Shown: positions 23,341 to 35,842 of the stretch, piece by piece | Position numbering within the stretch: the stretch's first letter is position 1 | How the letters are laid out: each line of letters begins with the position of its first letter | DNA from: Orthonyx spaldingii | Taxonomy: Eukaryota > Chordata > Aves > Passeriformes > Orthonychidae | Reading direction: 5' to 3' | Assembly (NCBI GenBank): GCA_013397795.1 | Contig: VZTJ01002441.1 | Span: forward strand, 3,354,980-3,418,979 | DNA length: 64,000 nt | Notes under the pieces: model-generated | The model's input: only the letters and a program-made list of their open reading frames with translations | What the model was told of the DNA's origin: nothing | The model's database searches: none | Position numbers and translations under genes: made by a program

Positions 23341-26300
23341 TAAGTTAAAACAATAGAGGAAAAATTCTTGTTCAAAAAAAGGAAAAATAAGGGAGCTCCA
23401 ATACAAAGTATTGCAGGGACAATTAATTTAAAATAGAATGGTCAAACTCCTGCATTTTGGAACTCCTTGCTTTGTCCTCAATACTTTCAAATTATCTATT
23501 GCTTATACTATCTAAACTACAGAAATGACACACAGTGTTATGTAGAAGTGGAAGAACTTCCAAGAGGCAACAACGTCTATTTTCTGCTGTTGTTGGCTTG
23601 GGCTTGGCAGAGCACAGATAAAAGTTCAGACTGCTCAATAGCCCAGAACTCACTTAAAGAGTCAATTGAAGCCATGGCAGAAACATCATCACCCTCTGTG
23701 AATGCTGGCAGAACTGCACCAGCATGGATTGAAGTTGATTTCTCTTCCTTTCAAATAAAATAGCCTGTGAATTGATTAGAGGTAATAGAATTATTGGATG
23801 TTAGCAAGGAAGGGGATTTAAGGAAGATGTAATGACACCATCAAAGCTTTGTTGGGTTGCTTTTATTAGCCTGAATCAGCTTAGAGCAGTCCTGACACTA
23901 AGAGGTTAGAGGAAGTCTGTTAGAGGCTTGCCTATGGGATGAATGCATAACAAAATCCGTTCGTGAGGGGAAAAAAAAAAGTAAAAACCCCCACAGACAC
24001 ACACCAAAAAAGAACGACAAGTACAGTACTTTAACAGGGAAAATTTCCTCAGAAAGGAAGCAAGCAATGAGGCTAGGAGAGGAATAAATGGTGTAGAAAT
24101 GACAATCGCTCTTCAGTCAGGGCCCATGACTGCACTCACTGCTGATAAGATCCAGCATGTGTCAGTTGTCAAGTGTCTCTTGTCACACTTCAATGTGAAC
24201 TTTACAGTGAAAGGGGGACAAGAGGCAGTGAAGGGGAAAATGGCACGGCTCAGAAGGACTTGTGCACTCAGTGTGAAGCCATTTCAATTTTATATTGTAA
24301 AGGACTTTGTAGGTGATCCCATGAATGCAATTATTCTCACCTAATAAAAGCAACATATGCTAAGACAATTAAAAGATTTTATTATACATCTATTCATTGT
24401 ATTTAGTTTTAGACAGCAGATAAACCTAATTTGAAACAAGATGTTTGCAAGGCAGGAAGCAGAAATAATCGTGGTCTGTATCTATAAGAATATTAGTGAT
24501 TCTTTATATAAAAAGATGAATTAATAAAATCTTCCTTTACTAATGACAATTTTGCTCAGCAAATGAACAATCTAACAATAAAGCTCTCATGAAAACAGCA
24601 TAACTTTTGACTTACAGTGCCCAGTTTGGGTGAGTGTACATTTAAGTGATTTTATTACCCATCAGAAATGTCAATTTTCAGGCATATTCCTAATCTGACA
24701 CAAACCTCACACACTCACCCCTTCACCAAGACCTAAAGACATCACAAATGACCTCTTCTGCTTTGGGTAGAGATGTACCACTGTCCTGGTGGCCAACAAC
24801 CTGAGTTTCTCTAGACTTGCATTATTGAAAATAAAAGTATCAGCTCTAGAAAACCAGCTGGGCTGACCTGTAGTTTGCAAACTGAAGAAGATTTTGTGCT
24901 GTCAGACCAAACCAGGGCTGAGAGCTGCTTTGGAACAAAATCAGTGCTAATTTTGGAGAGCAAAGGAAACACTTCTAGGTCGGGGATAAGCTCATGGGTG
25001 AAGTTTTCTGGCAGACCTGGAGTGGAAGCTCTGGAGCGGGCAGTCAGTGGGGAAGGAAGAAAGTTGTGGGTAATTATGGCAAGATTTGCATATGACCGCA
25101 GTGACTGCCCTCGCTGAGGCAAGTGAAGGGCATCAAGGGACTCTGCTGCTGGGAGCCACCAGAATTAAGCAGGAATCCATCACTTCATGCATAACTGATA
25201 ATGTGTCACCTAAAACTCTGATCTACACAGCAAACAACAGTTGTGGAGGGGCTCAGTCCAGATCAGCCCCACGTGGCCAGGAGTGCCAAAGGTAGATAAT
25301 GCACGTGAAAAACATCATTCAGAACTTTGCCCTTTTTTCCTTTACCAAACAAGCAATGTCAGAAGCCATCCCCTGTATGAAGGTCTACCTGAAATCACAG
25401 TCACGGCAGAAAGATAAACTGCAGAAAAAAATGCCACACCTGCAGAAGGAACTTCTGCAGTTCTTAAAAATCTTGAAACAAGGGAAATAGAGTCAAAGTG
25501 ACCAGTTGCAGAGCATCCACAGCACCCAAAATTTCAGTGCAGGGTTATCAACCTGTCACAACTCTTTAAATTCATGTGAGAAATACTGTGAAAATCCATT
25601 AACAGTGAAAATAAAAAGGAAACGGAAGGGGCATAGGGAACAAGAAGGTCAATATGATATTAAAATGTGCATTTCTTTGCTCTCCTACAGAGTCCTGAGT
25701 CAGGTACAAGTTTGGTGAAGCCTATCATCACAGCACAATGATGTTTGTCCAGTTGTGGAAGTGTAGAATGAAACATCTTTTCTGGGATGGCAGAGCAATG
25801 TCTGGTTTTTGTTCCAGGTACTTTATATTCCTTTGGGTGAAGGCAGAAGAAGAAGCATCAGTATCAGTCACATACAGCAGCTACCCCAGCTTAGGTACTG
25901 ACATGGATACCAGTTACCACAACTTGCTATTGAAAGGAAAAATGGGTTGAGATTAAAAATTCTTAAATCCTTAGAATAATTCCTCCTCTCTAACGTAGCC
26001 ACAGTGTGATTTACTGTTATGGCATCACACATGTGAATCCACCACAGGAATTTTCTCTGAGCTGGGTAATGTTCACATCTGGAGACACTGGTAACTCAGT
26101 GCTACAGGTTTTATATCATCCAAGTTCTTTTGACTTGCCTTCAGCAAGAGTGAGAAATGACAAAACACAGAGTCAGGAGAGTGCCCTGACTTGGGGAGTA
26201 TCAGATGAAAGTTCCATCTCAAGAAAAGTACTATAATTACTGAGCACAGGTTTATAAATACTACTTGACTAATGATTTAGAGCAGCGAAGCAAATGGAAA

Positions 26301-26859
26301 GTGTACCTAAACCTGACAATCATCAGCTATTTTCCCACCAGCGCTTGAATATCTATGAAGCAAAAATATCACTAAAGATCTGGCTAACATGAACCATGAC
26401 TCATTAATAATACAGATATTTATCAGCATCCTGTCATAGATACTCTGAAAAAATAACTGTGAATTGTGTGTAGCATAGATCCTTTGCCTGGCTGCTGGTA
26501 TTGAAGTTTATCCTATTTAAACTTTGGACTATGACACAATGCAGGAGCTTGCTGTTTTACGTTCCTGTCCCACAGAGCAGCTCCAGGGAATCCTACTAAA
26601 TGGAGCCCCCGTTTCTTTACTCTAAGGACCTTTAGTAAATACCAAAAAGGCAGATTTTCTTCAAAGGTTGTAAACACTTCTCTTTGGAAGCATCTCAAGT
26701 GTACATGTTGAACTTCAAATTATTTTTTATTCTTTTCTTGATGCTGGCAAATTTTTTTCTCTCTTTTATTAAAGCCACAGTCCTCTCCTCTCCTCCCTCA
26801 TGGGAAGGATTTCTTTATTAAAACCTGCATCATTATTCCTTTATTCCCCCCCTGCTCTG
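23341..26859. other. Long unique stretch, no gene seen
   Basis: Frames at 23467-23763, 24099-24344 and 24811-25122 match no domain I know. Splice-acceptor-like tracts end at 25690 and 25816, and the first has a donor only 13 bases on. I see no coherent gene. A-rich simple sequence lies near 23971-23984. Confidence 0.5.
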
Positions 26860-27480
26860 CATCAGCTCACAGGCCTCTATGCTTCCTTTAAAAATAAAAA
26901 TGTGCACACGGGTGCAAAAGCTTGATGCAGAGCCTAATGTGGATCATACACTAAAGGAAGCAAAAAACACTGTGCAAACTGACTTTACACTGTGAATGTG
27001 AGACCAAAAAAAAGCAGTTTGGTATTAAAATTCCACCTAGGCCTTTGTTTGAGTACACAGATTTGAGAAGGAAACGTGGATCTCTCATTATTTATATGAG
27101 CAAAGTCTCCATTTTACTTGGCACCTCTTTAAGGTTATAAAGTGGATGTGATGTGCAATGATTTATTAAGAGACCATACTGCTCCTGTCTAGATTTAGTC
27201 ACGTAGCTGTTGTATCCAGCATTTTATGTTGTATCTCACACAATTGCAATGTTTGCCAGCCAGCCCTTGAACAGATGAGCAGCTTGCTGCACTATAGTAT
27301 GTAAGAATTATAAAAGTATTTCATTGCCAAATGCTGCATTTATTGCTGGAAAACGGGAAGATTGCACAATACCACTGTACTTTTGTATTGCTTTATCACC
27401 TGGCTGTGAAGCAAAACAACACAATCACAAATTTTAAAGTACCATGTTAATAAATGATCACTGCGTACTAGGGGGGAAAA
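26860..27480. promoter_or_regulatory. Candidate conserved non-coding element, AT-rich
   Basis: About 600 bases of repeat-free AT-rich DNA. It holds a HOX-PBX-type TGATTTAT (27159-27166), CACGTAGC near 27200, and several ATTGC/GCAAT steps (CACAATTGCAATG near 27239). No reading frame above 60 codons crosses it. The texture is that of a deeply conserved element, but this was not tested. Confidence 0.3.
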
Positions 27481-29999
27481 AAGGCAACAATGATGGACTT
27501 TTTGCCTTTTTTTTTTTTTAAATTGCTATAATGCTCTGCAAAAATGTAATGCTCTGCAGGGCAAAATAAAAAAAAATATTAAAAAAAATCACCTGATCTT
27601 GATGTTGGAAAGGTGCCAAGCCTATCTGAAGTCCAAATCTATATGTACATAAAAAAGCAGGAAGCAGTCTTAAAAGGAAATGCTAATTAGCTTCCTGGGA
27701 TTTCAAATTTTAAAAGCTTCTGTGATTGAATTTATTTTAGTAATTCTTTCTTTACGGAATCTGAAAATTGGCCCTACAGTTGAGACTTCAAACAAACAGG
27801 ATAAAGAAGCAAGATCCTTCATAACATTGCTTATTGCAGTCAAAATGGTTATAGTCATACATTGAGGACTGATCAATAAAAGAGAATTATACTTTAGTAT
27901 AATGGCTATAAAGGTAAAATGACTTCTGGTCAACTTTTTCAAAATACTAAGATGAGTTGGCAGAGTATTAGCAGTATTAAACACAGAACAATCAGTTTGT
28001 ATAAGGGGAGGGAAATGGGCTCTGAGCAGCAGGGGTACTGTGATTTTTACATTGGATGAAGCATAAATTAAAATCTTCTGCATTATTAACAACAGCGAAC
28101 ACCCCCTTTGGGGCACAGATAGTAATGAAAGTTCACATTTGAATTAAAGCATGGATGCTGCTGAATAGAGACAAAAAAGTAAGGCAGAAAAACACAGAGT
28201 CCATTTCGGGGGGCAAATACATTACTAATATGTGAAAGAATAAATCAGGGGTTTGCATCATCCTTATTTTTGTCCATATGATTATCACACCTCAAGACCT
28301 ATCTCAGAACAAGTTTTGGTTTAATATTATTTCTTTGTACAAAACTGTCAGTAAAGCATCCAGTAAACCTTGGACTCAGGCCCAGCCCCTCCAATAAAGG
28401 ATCCAGCAAACCCTTGTGGATCCACAGCCAGGTGCCTAAAAGTTACCTTATGCACAGAGGAGCCTTGATTAATTCAGGCAACACTTGACAACACTTCTAG
28501 TTCCACAGTGTTTTCCAGAAAAGAAGTTTTCCATTTTCCTGGAGTCAGTCACCTTGCTAAATGCTGATAACAACATCACAAATGAAGAACAACAACATAT
28601 TTACTTCAGGCCAGTTTTCAAGCTGCTTCAATTTCAATTTAATATTCCAGGAACCACTGGCCTTCATAGTTCACTGTATGGGACATCACATATATATATT
28701 AAAACTTTGAGTAGGTAAAACTCTCCTGGCTGTTGGGCCAGGGTAGCCATTCTACACAAACTGCCTGGCAGTCTCTCACCTTGTGCTTATTGCAAAAATG
28801 ATGCATTTTTTCATGCTTCTTCAGAAAGGCTGCTTTCAGTAGGGGCTCAGAAATGCTGATTTTAAACACTTTAATCTTTAAGGCAAGTCTTGTTTTATAG
28901 AGGTGACAAATTTTTGAGATGAGAGAGCAGAGCAGTTAGTTTGCTGCCTTGAACTTTCAGGGTGCAGGAAATAGCCAAACCACTTTACACAAAAATATGT
29001 TCAGCCAGACACAGGTGGACAAGACCCTTTCCCAGAGAATGCAGGGTGCAGGACCATCAGCTGGGTGATATTTACCCCCTTTCTTACCCCAGAATGCATC
29101 AAGGAAGCTCAGGGGATCATAGGTGCTTCTGAGGTGGTGCAAACAAGACAGGACATGGCTAGAAATAACATACACCACCTGTAAATTCACTGAGCCTAGT
29201 TTAAACTAAGTTAGTAGCAACTAGATTCAACTGAAAGCATTTTTTGTGAGATGTTACAAGAGACTTGGGTCTCTGGGAAATGAAATATCTGTACCCAAAG
29301 GAATCACACAAGGACAAGACTTCAGAGTTGTGTCTCAATAGCTCCCACAGAGAATTAGGAGGAATAAAAAGTGTCTTGTTTATTCCACTGAACACTAAAG
29401 TCCCAAAGAGGGACCAAATAAATTTCTCCAGTGGGAAAATCTGCCTCAGGGAACAATTTAGCCCTGAGAAAATATAAATTAACAAGAAATCAGTGCCCTC
29501 TGATTGTTTTGCCTGGTGCCATAATATTTTGTGGAGATTTTGAAAGATGTGGCTGTGCAAATATTAGAAATTTCCAAATTAAACATTTAGGCATTAATAT
29601 TTATACTAAAATCCGGTAGAGGGAGAATTTTCTAGAATACCATTCAAAGAAACATAAAAATTAGGGAGAAAGGCTTACACTGAGAAAACTTTTGAAGAAA
29701 GATAATCTAGGACTACCAAATGATACATTTAAAGGATTGTCCAAAAATTAAACAACACATAAACCAGGATTCCTGATCAGCCTTCCTGTATGAACTGAAG
29801 ATTCTTACAAGTTATAGTAACATACATCCTTCATTTCTGACACATATGTCTTTGTTTTAAGGTACATTTAAACTTGTTTTCACAATAAAGGAGGTCAAGA
29901 TAAGAATACAGCTGACCATCCTTGTTGTTCTAACGTTTGGCTGGTATTTGTTGCCATGAAGCGGCCTTTTGAAAGATGATCACTGTACCTGAAATGCAG
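27481..29999. other. Unique stretch, no gene seen
   Basis: A T run near 27506-27520 and A-rich words near 27570-27590 are simple sequence. The 137-codon minus frame at 27703-28116 is rich in leucine, isoleucine and serine and resembles nothing I know. No splice-paired exons. Confidence 0.5.
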
Positions 30000-30400
30000 A
30001 TAGTTATAAAAATGGCATTAATTTGCTTAGACCGGGAGATTTTCACAGGAGAGCAACTAGCAGAAAACATTATGAAAATGTCCAAGAGGACTGGTAATTG
30101 AGTTGATTAGTATGACCTTGGTTATGAAGGTAATAGAAGAGTGAATGGTGCTTAGACTGAGTTATAACCCTGCTACCTTGCTCGGAGATGTAGTGAGGTA
30201 TGTAATTTGTTCAGGGTGAATCCAGCAGCCTGGCCTCTCCCTGACAGGGTAATACACTCTGCCTAGCAGAGCTTGGCTGGCCACCGCTCCTACCCCAGCA
30301 GAGTAAACAGAGCAGGGTCAGGCGAGGGATGATGAACTGTGTGCTTCCCTCAGCTCAATATGATAATTTTCTGCTGGCAGACACTTTCTGTTAAAGGTTC
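30000..30400. promoter_or_regulatory. Candidate conserved non-coding element
   Basis: Repeat-free block with homeodomain-type words (GGCATTAATTTGCTTAGACC near 30013, TTGAGTTGATTAGTATGACC near 30098) and two CpGs kept at TAGACCGGGAG and TTGCTCGGAG. No coding frame. The call rests on motif texture only. Confidence 0.25.
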
Positions 30401-31674
30401 CTTCTAAAATTAGGAAAATTAAAAGCAATTTACAAAAACTTTAAGAATGGAAAGTTTCCAGTTCCAGAGCAGAGAATCTGCATCCCTTTGAATGAAACTC
30501 CAGACAAAACCTATCTTGATTTACCTACCCACCCAACCACATAGTTCTGGTGTTGCTCTTTAACTCATCGTATTTCCACCCTGTGATAACACCAGAAAGG
30601 CTTTTAAAAGTCAAGGTTTGTCTCGCAGAATGGGGCTTTATTTGTTCAGGAACTGATTCAGCTAAAGGCCTGAATGCACAAGTGCTGTGATTGCCTTTCT
30701 TGCACTAGATTAACTGTGATTATTTAAAGATATTTTAGATGGCCTCCCTTTACAGGGTAAAAAGGCATCCAAAGCAATTAGACAAATTAGACAAAGAAGG
30801 TGAGGAAATACAATTTTAAATATTACACTTTGCATTCTTGACACCACCAGTAACTTGGATGAGACACAATTTTCTATCAGGCATCAATGGAATAAGTGTT
30901 TTAAGAAAAAAAGTAGTCACAGAAAGGAATCTTTAAATACTAAACACCAAAATATCTATTTTTTTTTTTTAAATCAAGGAATGGATCAAAAGCAATGTCT
31001 TCAAAGTCAGCATAATTTAAATATTACCCCTTTCCTTCCATCCCTGACGAGCTGTCTTGCTATTTTATTGCAAGTTTCACAAACGAATAACTAGCCAAGG
31101 TTCCCTAGAAGGAAAATGCCTACATAAAAGATTCAATTAAATTAAAATTACTCAGTTCAGTCTGTGTGTGTTCAACACAAAGTCTGCTTTACTAGGAAAC
31201 CAGGCATAGATATTCAGCTAAAAATTGCCACACATTAGACACGTAATTTTAGGCCATATTTCCCTACAAAATGCAAATCAGTTCTCTTTTGGTTTCATAG
31301 CTATCAGGATGTCATCATATTCTTTTTCTGAGGAAATCTGAGAGGATGAAAGGAGGCGCTTAGGAAATAATTTTGCATTTTCTCTTAGAAATTAAAAATC
31401 TTTCATTTCTTCTCATTTATTTAAGTGCCACAGAGAAATGGGGTTAGAAATGGATTTAGAAAATAATCCAAGACATCTAAAGAAAACTGTAATCTCAATA
31501 ACATTCCAACTATAATCATTTCAGGGGCAGAGGAGTAAAAGCAGTTTCTGTGTGTCCATGGATTTTAGAGACTTGCAAAACTACAAGGCTCTCTGAAATC
31601 AGGTGTTATATATTCGGCTCTCATTTCACAGAGCTAAAATCAAACTGAATATTTAATTCTAAGTATAAACTAAT
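30401..31674. other. Unique AT-rich stretch, no gene seen
   Basis: A T run near 30960-30970 is simple sequence. The 79-codon frame at 30855-31094 crosses it and is not credible. No repeat family recognised. Confidence 0.5.
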
Positions 31675-31750
31675 GACCTGATCCTGAATCATGTAGCATG
31701 AAGATAGATTACTGTTGACATGCAGAGTCCCAGTGAAATCCCTGGGATAT
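31675..31750. repeat. Ancient palindromic amniote repeat fragment
   Basis: Begins GACCTGATCCTGAATCATGT and later has GAGTCCCAGTGAAATCCCTG. This order matches the old sauropsid repeat whose copies begin CTGATCCTGCA and contain GAGTAGTCCCATTGA. Heavily mutated, so the call depends on word order rather than percent identity. Confidence 0.45.
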
Positions 31751-32118
31751 TGTGTGAGCTGAGCAGCCGCCTGCCTGCGACACAAAGCTCAAAACAGCAA
31801 TGCTGAAATGGAGTTTGGGATGTTAATTCACAGTTACCATCTTTAACACCACGTTTTTAATATCATTCCTCCTGTTGTTTTGAAGGTCAGTGGATCCAGA
31901 GGAAATTTCCCACTCTCAGAGCAATGAGAAAGGTATGAAAGCAATAACGGGCTTCCATTTTAAAGTTCTGCTGTTGAGGGTTTATATCTCAAAGTAAAAT
32001 AAAAACAACTCCAGCTAAGCCTTCAGCTGTTTGTAAAGGTTTGCAATCTGCAAGCAGGACAGATTTACTTGTGTTTTACCAGTACTGAGCTGACACTAAT
32101 TATCCCACTGTGAACTTT

Positions 32119-32190
32119 GGATGAAATCCTCATCCTGCTGAACTGATGGGAGTGCTGCCACTGACTCCAGCCGCGCCGGGCCTTCACCCC
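32119..32190. repeat. Ancient palindromic amniote repeat, nearly whole
   Basis: The left arm begins GGATGAAATCCTCATCCTGC and the right arm ends GCCGGGCCTTCACCC. In between is GATGGGAGTGCTGCCACTGA. The arms pair imperfectly as an inverted repeat, as in the family with CATTGACTTCAATGGG words around a short centre. The right arm is unusually CpG-rich (GCCGCGCCGGGCC), which is odd for such an old repeat. Confidence 0.6.
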
Positions 32191-32279
32191 CGGCTCAGCC
32201 TCCGTGCCACGGCCTAATACTTTCTGCGTAATCAGGCCCACAAAGTTTATCCCGAAAGCCAAAAACTATTAGGTCAACT

Positions 32280-32720
32280 TATAATCACTCTGCCTTTTCC
32301 CTTTCTAGAGGGACAGCTTGTTTTAGTCATCAGCACCGTGTTCCTGCTGCCGGTGGAAGCCGCTCATGCACCCTTGAGGGGGCTGTGCGGCCTCGCCTGG
32401 TGCAGGCAGCCAGCGCCCGCGCTCATTTATTAGTATGCACTACCCAAATTCAAAGACTTTCCAAGGAAGTTTGACTGCAGCGGGAGCATTCTGATTTATG
32501 AAGCTTGGTTATCATTTTTAAACCGCAGCGCTGTCCCCAGCCTGACTCGACTGACAATGACATATGCCCCACGTGTTTGTCAGGCCTCGCAGGCTGATTT
32601 CTCATCCCCGCTGCAGCTCTTCCCCATGCTGGGACCAGTTACGCCCCATTCCCCCACAGCTGGGTTAACTGGGCACTCTGACACCTGTCCATAACTGGCT
32701 CCAGCTCTATTGGTGCAAAA
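32280..32720. promoter_or_regulatory. Candidate CpG-retaining regulatory element
   Basis: Repeat-free and GC-rich against its surroundings, with many surviving CpGs (GCTGCCGGTGGAAGCCGC near 32347, GTGCGGCCTCGCC near 32385, CAGCGCCCGCGC near 32411). AT-rich words are embedded in it: CTCATTTATTAGTATGCAC and a HOX-PBX-type TGATTTATG (32492-32500). No frame of useful length. The mixture of CpG-rich and homeodomain words resembles developmental enhancers. Confidence 0.35.
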
Positions 32721-33307
32721 CTCTGCAAAGCAGCAATTACTCTAAAAAAATAAAAATAAAAAATCTGGTTTTACAAAACAAGCTCTGTGCAGTTGCAGCA
32801 TGCACTGCAGCCAATATAGCAGGGTTAGAGATTTCCAGACAAACCAGGCATGACTATATGTGTGTCCTTGCAGGCCAGCATGGATATTTGTCTGCTGCTT
32901 CTAAATATGAACATTAAACGCTCCTTCTCCCTCTCCACCCTACCATCAAATTTTCAAAAAAAACCACTTCAGAACATATTTGAACATGCCTGCTTAATAG
33001 GAGAAAAATGTGATACAACCAACATATCTTTCCCATGTGGAGAGAGAACATTCTGCATTACAAACATACAGCAAATGTAACCAGAGGAGGCATAGGTGGG
33101 TATGGAGATCTAAGCAACAGAAACATGCCTGTCTGGAGTCCAAAGAATTACATTAAAGATGCTCAAGCGTCATTTTAAGAGTCTGTATCTTGACATCAAG
33201 CAGACAAAGATGCTTTCATGGTGTTTCTTCAAGCAAGAAGGCAGAAACACAAGTAGGGGGTTTTTTTATGCTCAGCAAGATAAAAACTGAGTATAAACAC
33301 CCAAGTA
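32721..33307. other. Unique stretch, no gene seen
   Basis: A-rich simple sequence near 32743-32764. The 76-codon frame at 32850-33080 shows no known domain. No repeat family recognised. Confidence 0.5.
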
Positions 33308-33462
33308 TTTATTCTCACAGCAATCCCATAAAATGTACTCTTATTCCCATTTTACAGATGAGGAACTGAGTCACAGAGAGACCTTCTGGCTCATAGTTTA
33401 AAGGTGGTTTAAAATTGAGCTGAGGACACTGTGTTCACATCCAGTGTTTGAGCCACAAAACC
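33308..33462 (-). mobile_element. MIR SINE copy, well preserved
   Basis: Contains TTATTCTCACAGCAATCCCA, CTTATTCCCATTTTACAGAT, GAGGAACTGAGTCACAGAGA and, further on, GTGTTCACATCCAGTG. These are in order the reverse complement of the MIR 3' part, core and tRNA-related region, so the element is on the minus strand. Core identity is high for a repeat that spread before birds and mammals split, which hints at co-option. Confidence 0.85.
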
Positions 33463-34180
33463 AGAATTCATCCTTCATAATAAGATCAGCTTTTCATTCA
33501 GTAACTATGAAGGTGCTGAAGGTATTCAGTAAATTCCTCTGCGAAAGCTACATGGTATTAAGGTGAAAACTAGTAAACCTGAGCTCTAGTAACATATCCA
33601 CTCAAGTAGTCTCCAAAGAAAATGTGGAAAATAGGTGTTTCATAGCTGAGGCAAGAAAGAGAAAAACAAAATGCCTTTGCAAATTATTTTGTTTGTGTGA
33701 GCAATGTGCTTTTGCTGAAAGACCGGTGTGTGCAAAAAGGGTATATTTTTGGTATGTCAGCTTCAATTACCAGCAATCCAAGAGTGAAAAGCAACAGCCT
33801 TGTCCCAACAACCTCCTCCAAAGGAGATGCCCATCAGCCAAAAGCCCTGCTCCCAGCATGACCTTTCCTGCTTTTTGACTGGGCATAAGGGCACATAGCC
33901 ATTTTATTTAAACTTCTTCTGGGAAAACTGCTTGTTAGATGTTGATTTCCAGCAGCCACTACCCTCTGAAAAGAATATTCATGGCTGGTGTTTCATTTGG
34001 AATGCTAACGGGATCAATTTGAACTCCCCACACTCTCTATCTCCGTCTTGTTTCATACATATTCAAGGCCATTTACATCATTTTACAAAAAACTGTTTAT
34101 GAGTGGGGATGCACATTGTATTGACTGTTGCTGGTTTATTTCCTAGCATATATGTTACAGAAGAAAGCAGGAACTGGTCC
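33463..34180. other. Unique stretch, no gene seen
   Basis: An 84-codon frame at 33624-33878 (lysine- and cysteine-rich) has no recognised domain. No repeat recognised. Confidence 0.45.
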
Positions 34181-34580
34181 TAGCAGGTGAGCTGGATCCC
34201 AAAAGAGACACGGCTGGAAAAAATCGCAGCGCCTGGAGCCAGACAAAGCAGTTCCGGCACAAGTTCCAATGTTATCCCTAACAATTTTTGTCAGGCAGCT
34301 ACTGAGAGCACTTCACAGCCTGCTCACCTCCTTGTTGGGTTTTTTTTTTTCTCTATTTAAATAAAAATTACAGCCTCTCCTTTCACTCGCACGGCTAAAG
34401 GGCCCCGTAATCCAGTGTATCCTTGGCTCTGTCACTGTGCTTGCTGACCCTACAGTGAGCAGGCTCTGACCACCAAATGCGAGCAGAATAAATTATCGCT
34501 GACACTCCAATATTTAATTATGCAGCTGTCAGAGCGGCCCTTTCGAAATTCATTTTAATAAAGTGGGAACTTTTTCCTTT
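34181..34580. promoter_or_regulatory. Candidate regulatory element with homeodomain and E-box words
   Basis: After a T run (about 34339-34351) the block keeps CpGs (CACTCGCACGGC near 34386, CCCCGTAATCC near 34404, AATGCGAGC near 34477). It ends with TTAATTA (34514-34520) and CAGCTG (34523-34528), which overlaps a MEIS-type CTGTCA. This is a compact cluster of homeodomain, bHLH and MEIS-type words. No coding frame. Confidence 0.33.
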
Positions 34581-35191
34581 CAAGGTTAGAGTCAGGGGAG
34601 TCACCTTCTGTGTCAGGCTGAGGTCTCCACCATGAGCTTTGCATTCTTCCCTGAGAAGCCTGTCACTTGGCCTGATAGAAGGACCAGATAACGGCACCAA
34701 TGTCTATTGGCCTCCCCCGCCCTGCCTGGATGAACATCCTTCATTTAAACCCACAATAATGAGGACCTCAAAGTCAGGCTGGCAGCCACAAGGGCAGCTC
34801 GGCAGGGGAAAAAAAAAAAAGGCTTCATATTATAAAATTCACTCGATGTTATAGCTGCAATCTAAAAGCAATCATGTTCATCTCACCGTTTTAACTGGTT
34901 AACCAGAAATATTTAACATGTTAAAAAATGTGAATGGAAACCCAATAGGTGAAGCCCCAGCAGTCTGTATTTATCTGCACTGAACTCAGACAAGGAGAGG
35001 AATATTGCTGTGTGTTTTTCTGTCAACAAATTATCTAACTAAATCTTTTTGCCAAATATTTGGAAAATAAAACCCTTTTTAAACACGTAGCGTGCAACAG
35101 GCAATGTCCACATACTGCAACCTGCAGAGTGTATGCATCAGAGGTGCTAAGATGTTTAAGTGCAAAGTTGCTGTATGTATTCACAGCTCTG

Positions 35192-35207
35192 CACACACAC
35201 ACACACA
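35192..35207. repeat. Short CA microsatellite
   Basis: About eight CA units without interruption. Too short to be highly variable. Confidence 0.85.
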
Positions 35208-35788
35208 TCCAGCACAGCAAACAACCCCTGTATTAAAGTGCTGGCCATAAGGAACCTTGCCTTCATGAAAACAAAAACTATTTTAAAATGTGGCTACCTC
35301 TCAATTAAATCTTCACACTTGCAGATCCCTGCTTTCAAAACTTTTAATTTTTGTAACATGCAGCTGGATGAAAAACAGATACAAATTTGCCATGGGCAGC
35401 CGAAAAATGTGTGAGCAAGAATGTAGTTGACCTAAATTAGTAGAAAAAGAAAAACAAGAAAAAAAAAATAACCTACACAAATTCCAAATCTTCTTGTTTC
35501 TGTGTGACAACACTTCTAATCTCTAAGTAATGTTAGAAACAACTTTGACTTACAAGCTCTATTCCTTCCCTGGGTTCCTATGGTGCTACACAAGCACTGG
35601 AGATTTAGCTACACGAGATTTTCCCCAGTATGATTATACATCTTCTACAAATGGGGAAGTGAAAAACACATAAATTGCATGTGGGCTGGGAATTAAAGCT
35701 CTTGGGGAAGCCCCATATCTCCCGGCTTAAATCAAAAGATTTGCTAATGAGAGAGAAGTTAATGGGATACCATCCTACATCCCATAGG

Positions 35789-35842
35789 TGCTAAGTGACC
35801 TACCCCAAGACGCAAAGTGTCCCAGGAAAAGAAATTAAAGCT
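35789..35842 (-). repeat. Possible degenerate MIR/CORE-SINE piece
   Basis: Reads CTAAGTGACCTACCCCAAGA, then GTGTCCCAGG and GAAATTAAAG, which parallels TGACTTGCCCAAGGTCACAC...AGG...GAATTGAAC of the sauropsid MIR-like repeat in reverse orientation. Strongly mutated and could be coincidence. Confidence 0.35.

Noticed and set aside
24285..24325. TTGTAAAGGACTTTGTAGG, reminiscent of the MIR 3' tail
   Set aside because: Only a few words agree and the following TATAAG part is missing.
25691..25703. 13-base interval between a strong acceptor and GTACAAG
   Set aside because: Too short to be spliced normally and the donor is weak.
27703..28116. 137-codon minus-strand open frame
   Set aside because: Hydrophobic, low-information product typical of chance frames in AT-rich DNA. 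No start context, repeat or splice support.
28399..28446. GGATCCAGCAAACCCTTGTG ... GTGCCTAAAAGTTA, resembling an old sauropsid repeat
   Set aside because: The match is short and interrupted, too weak to list as a repeat.
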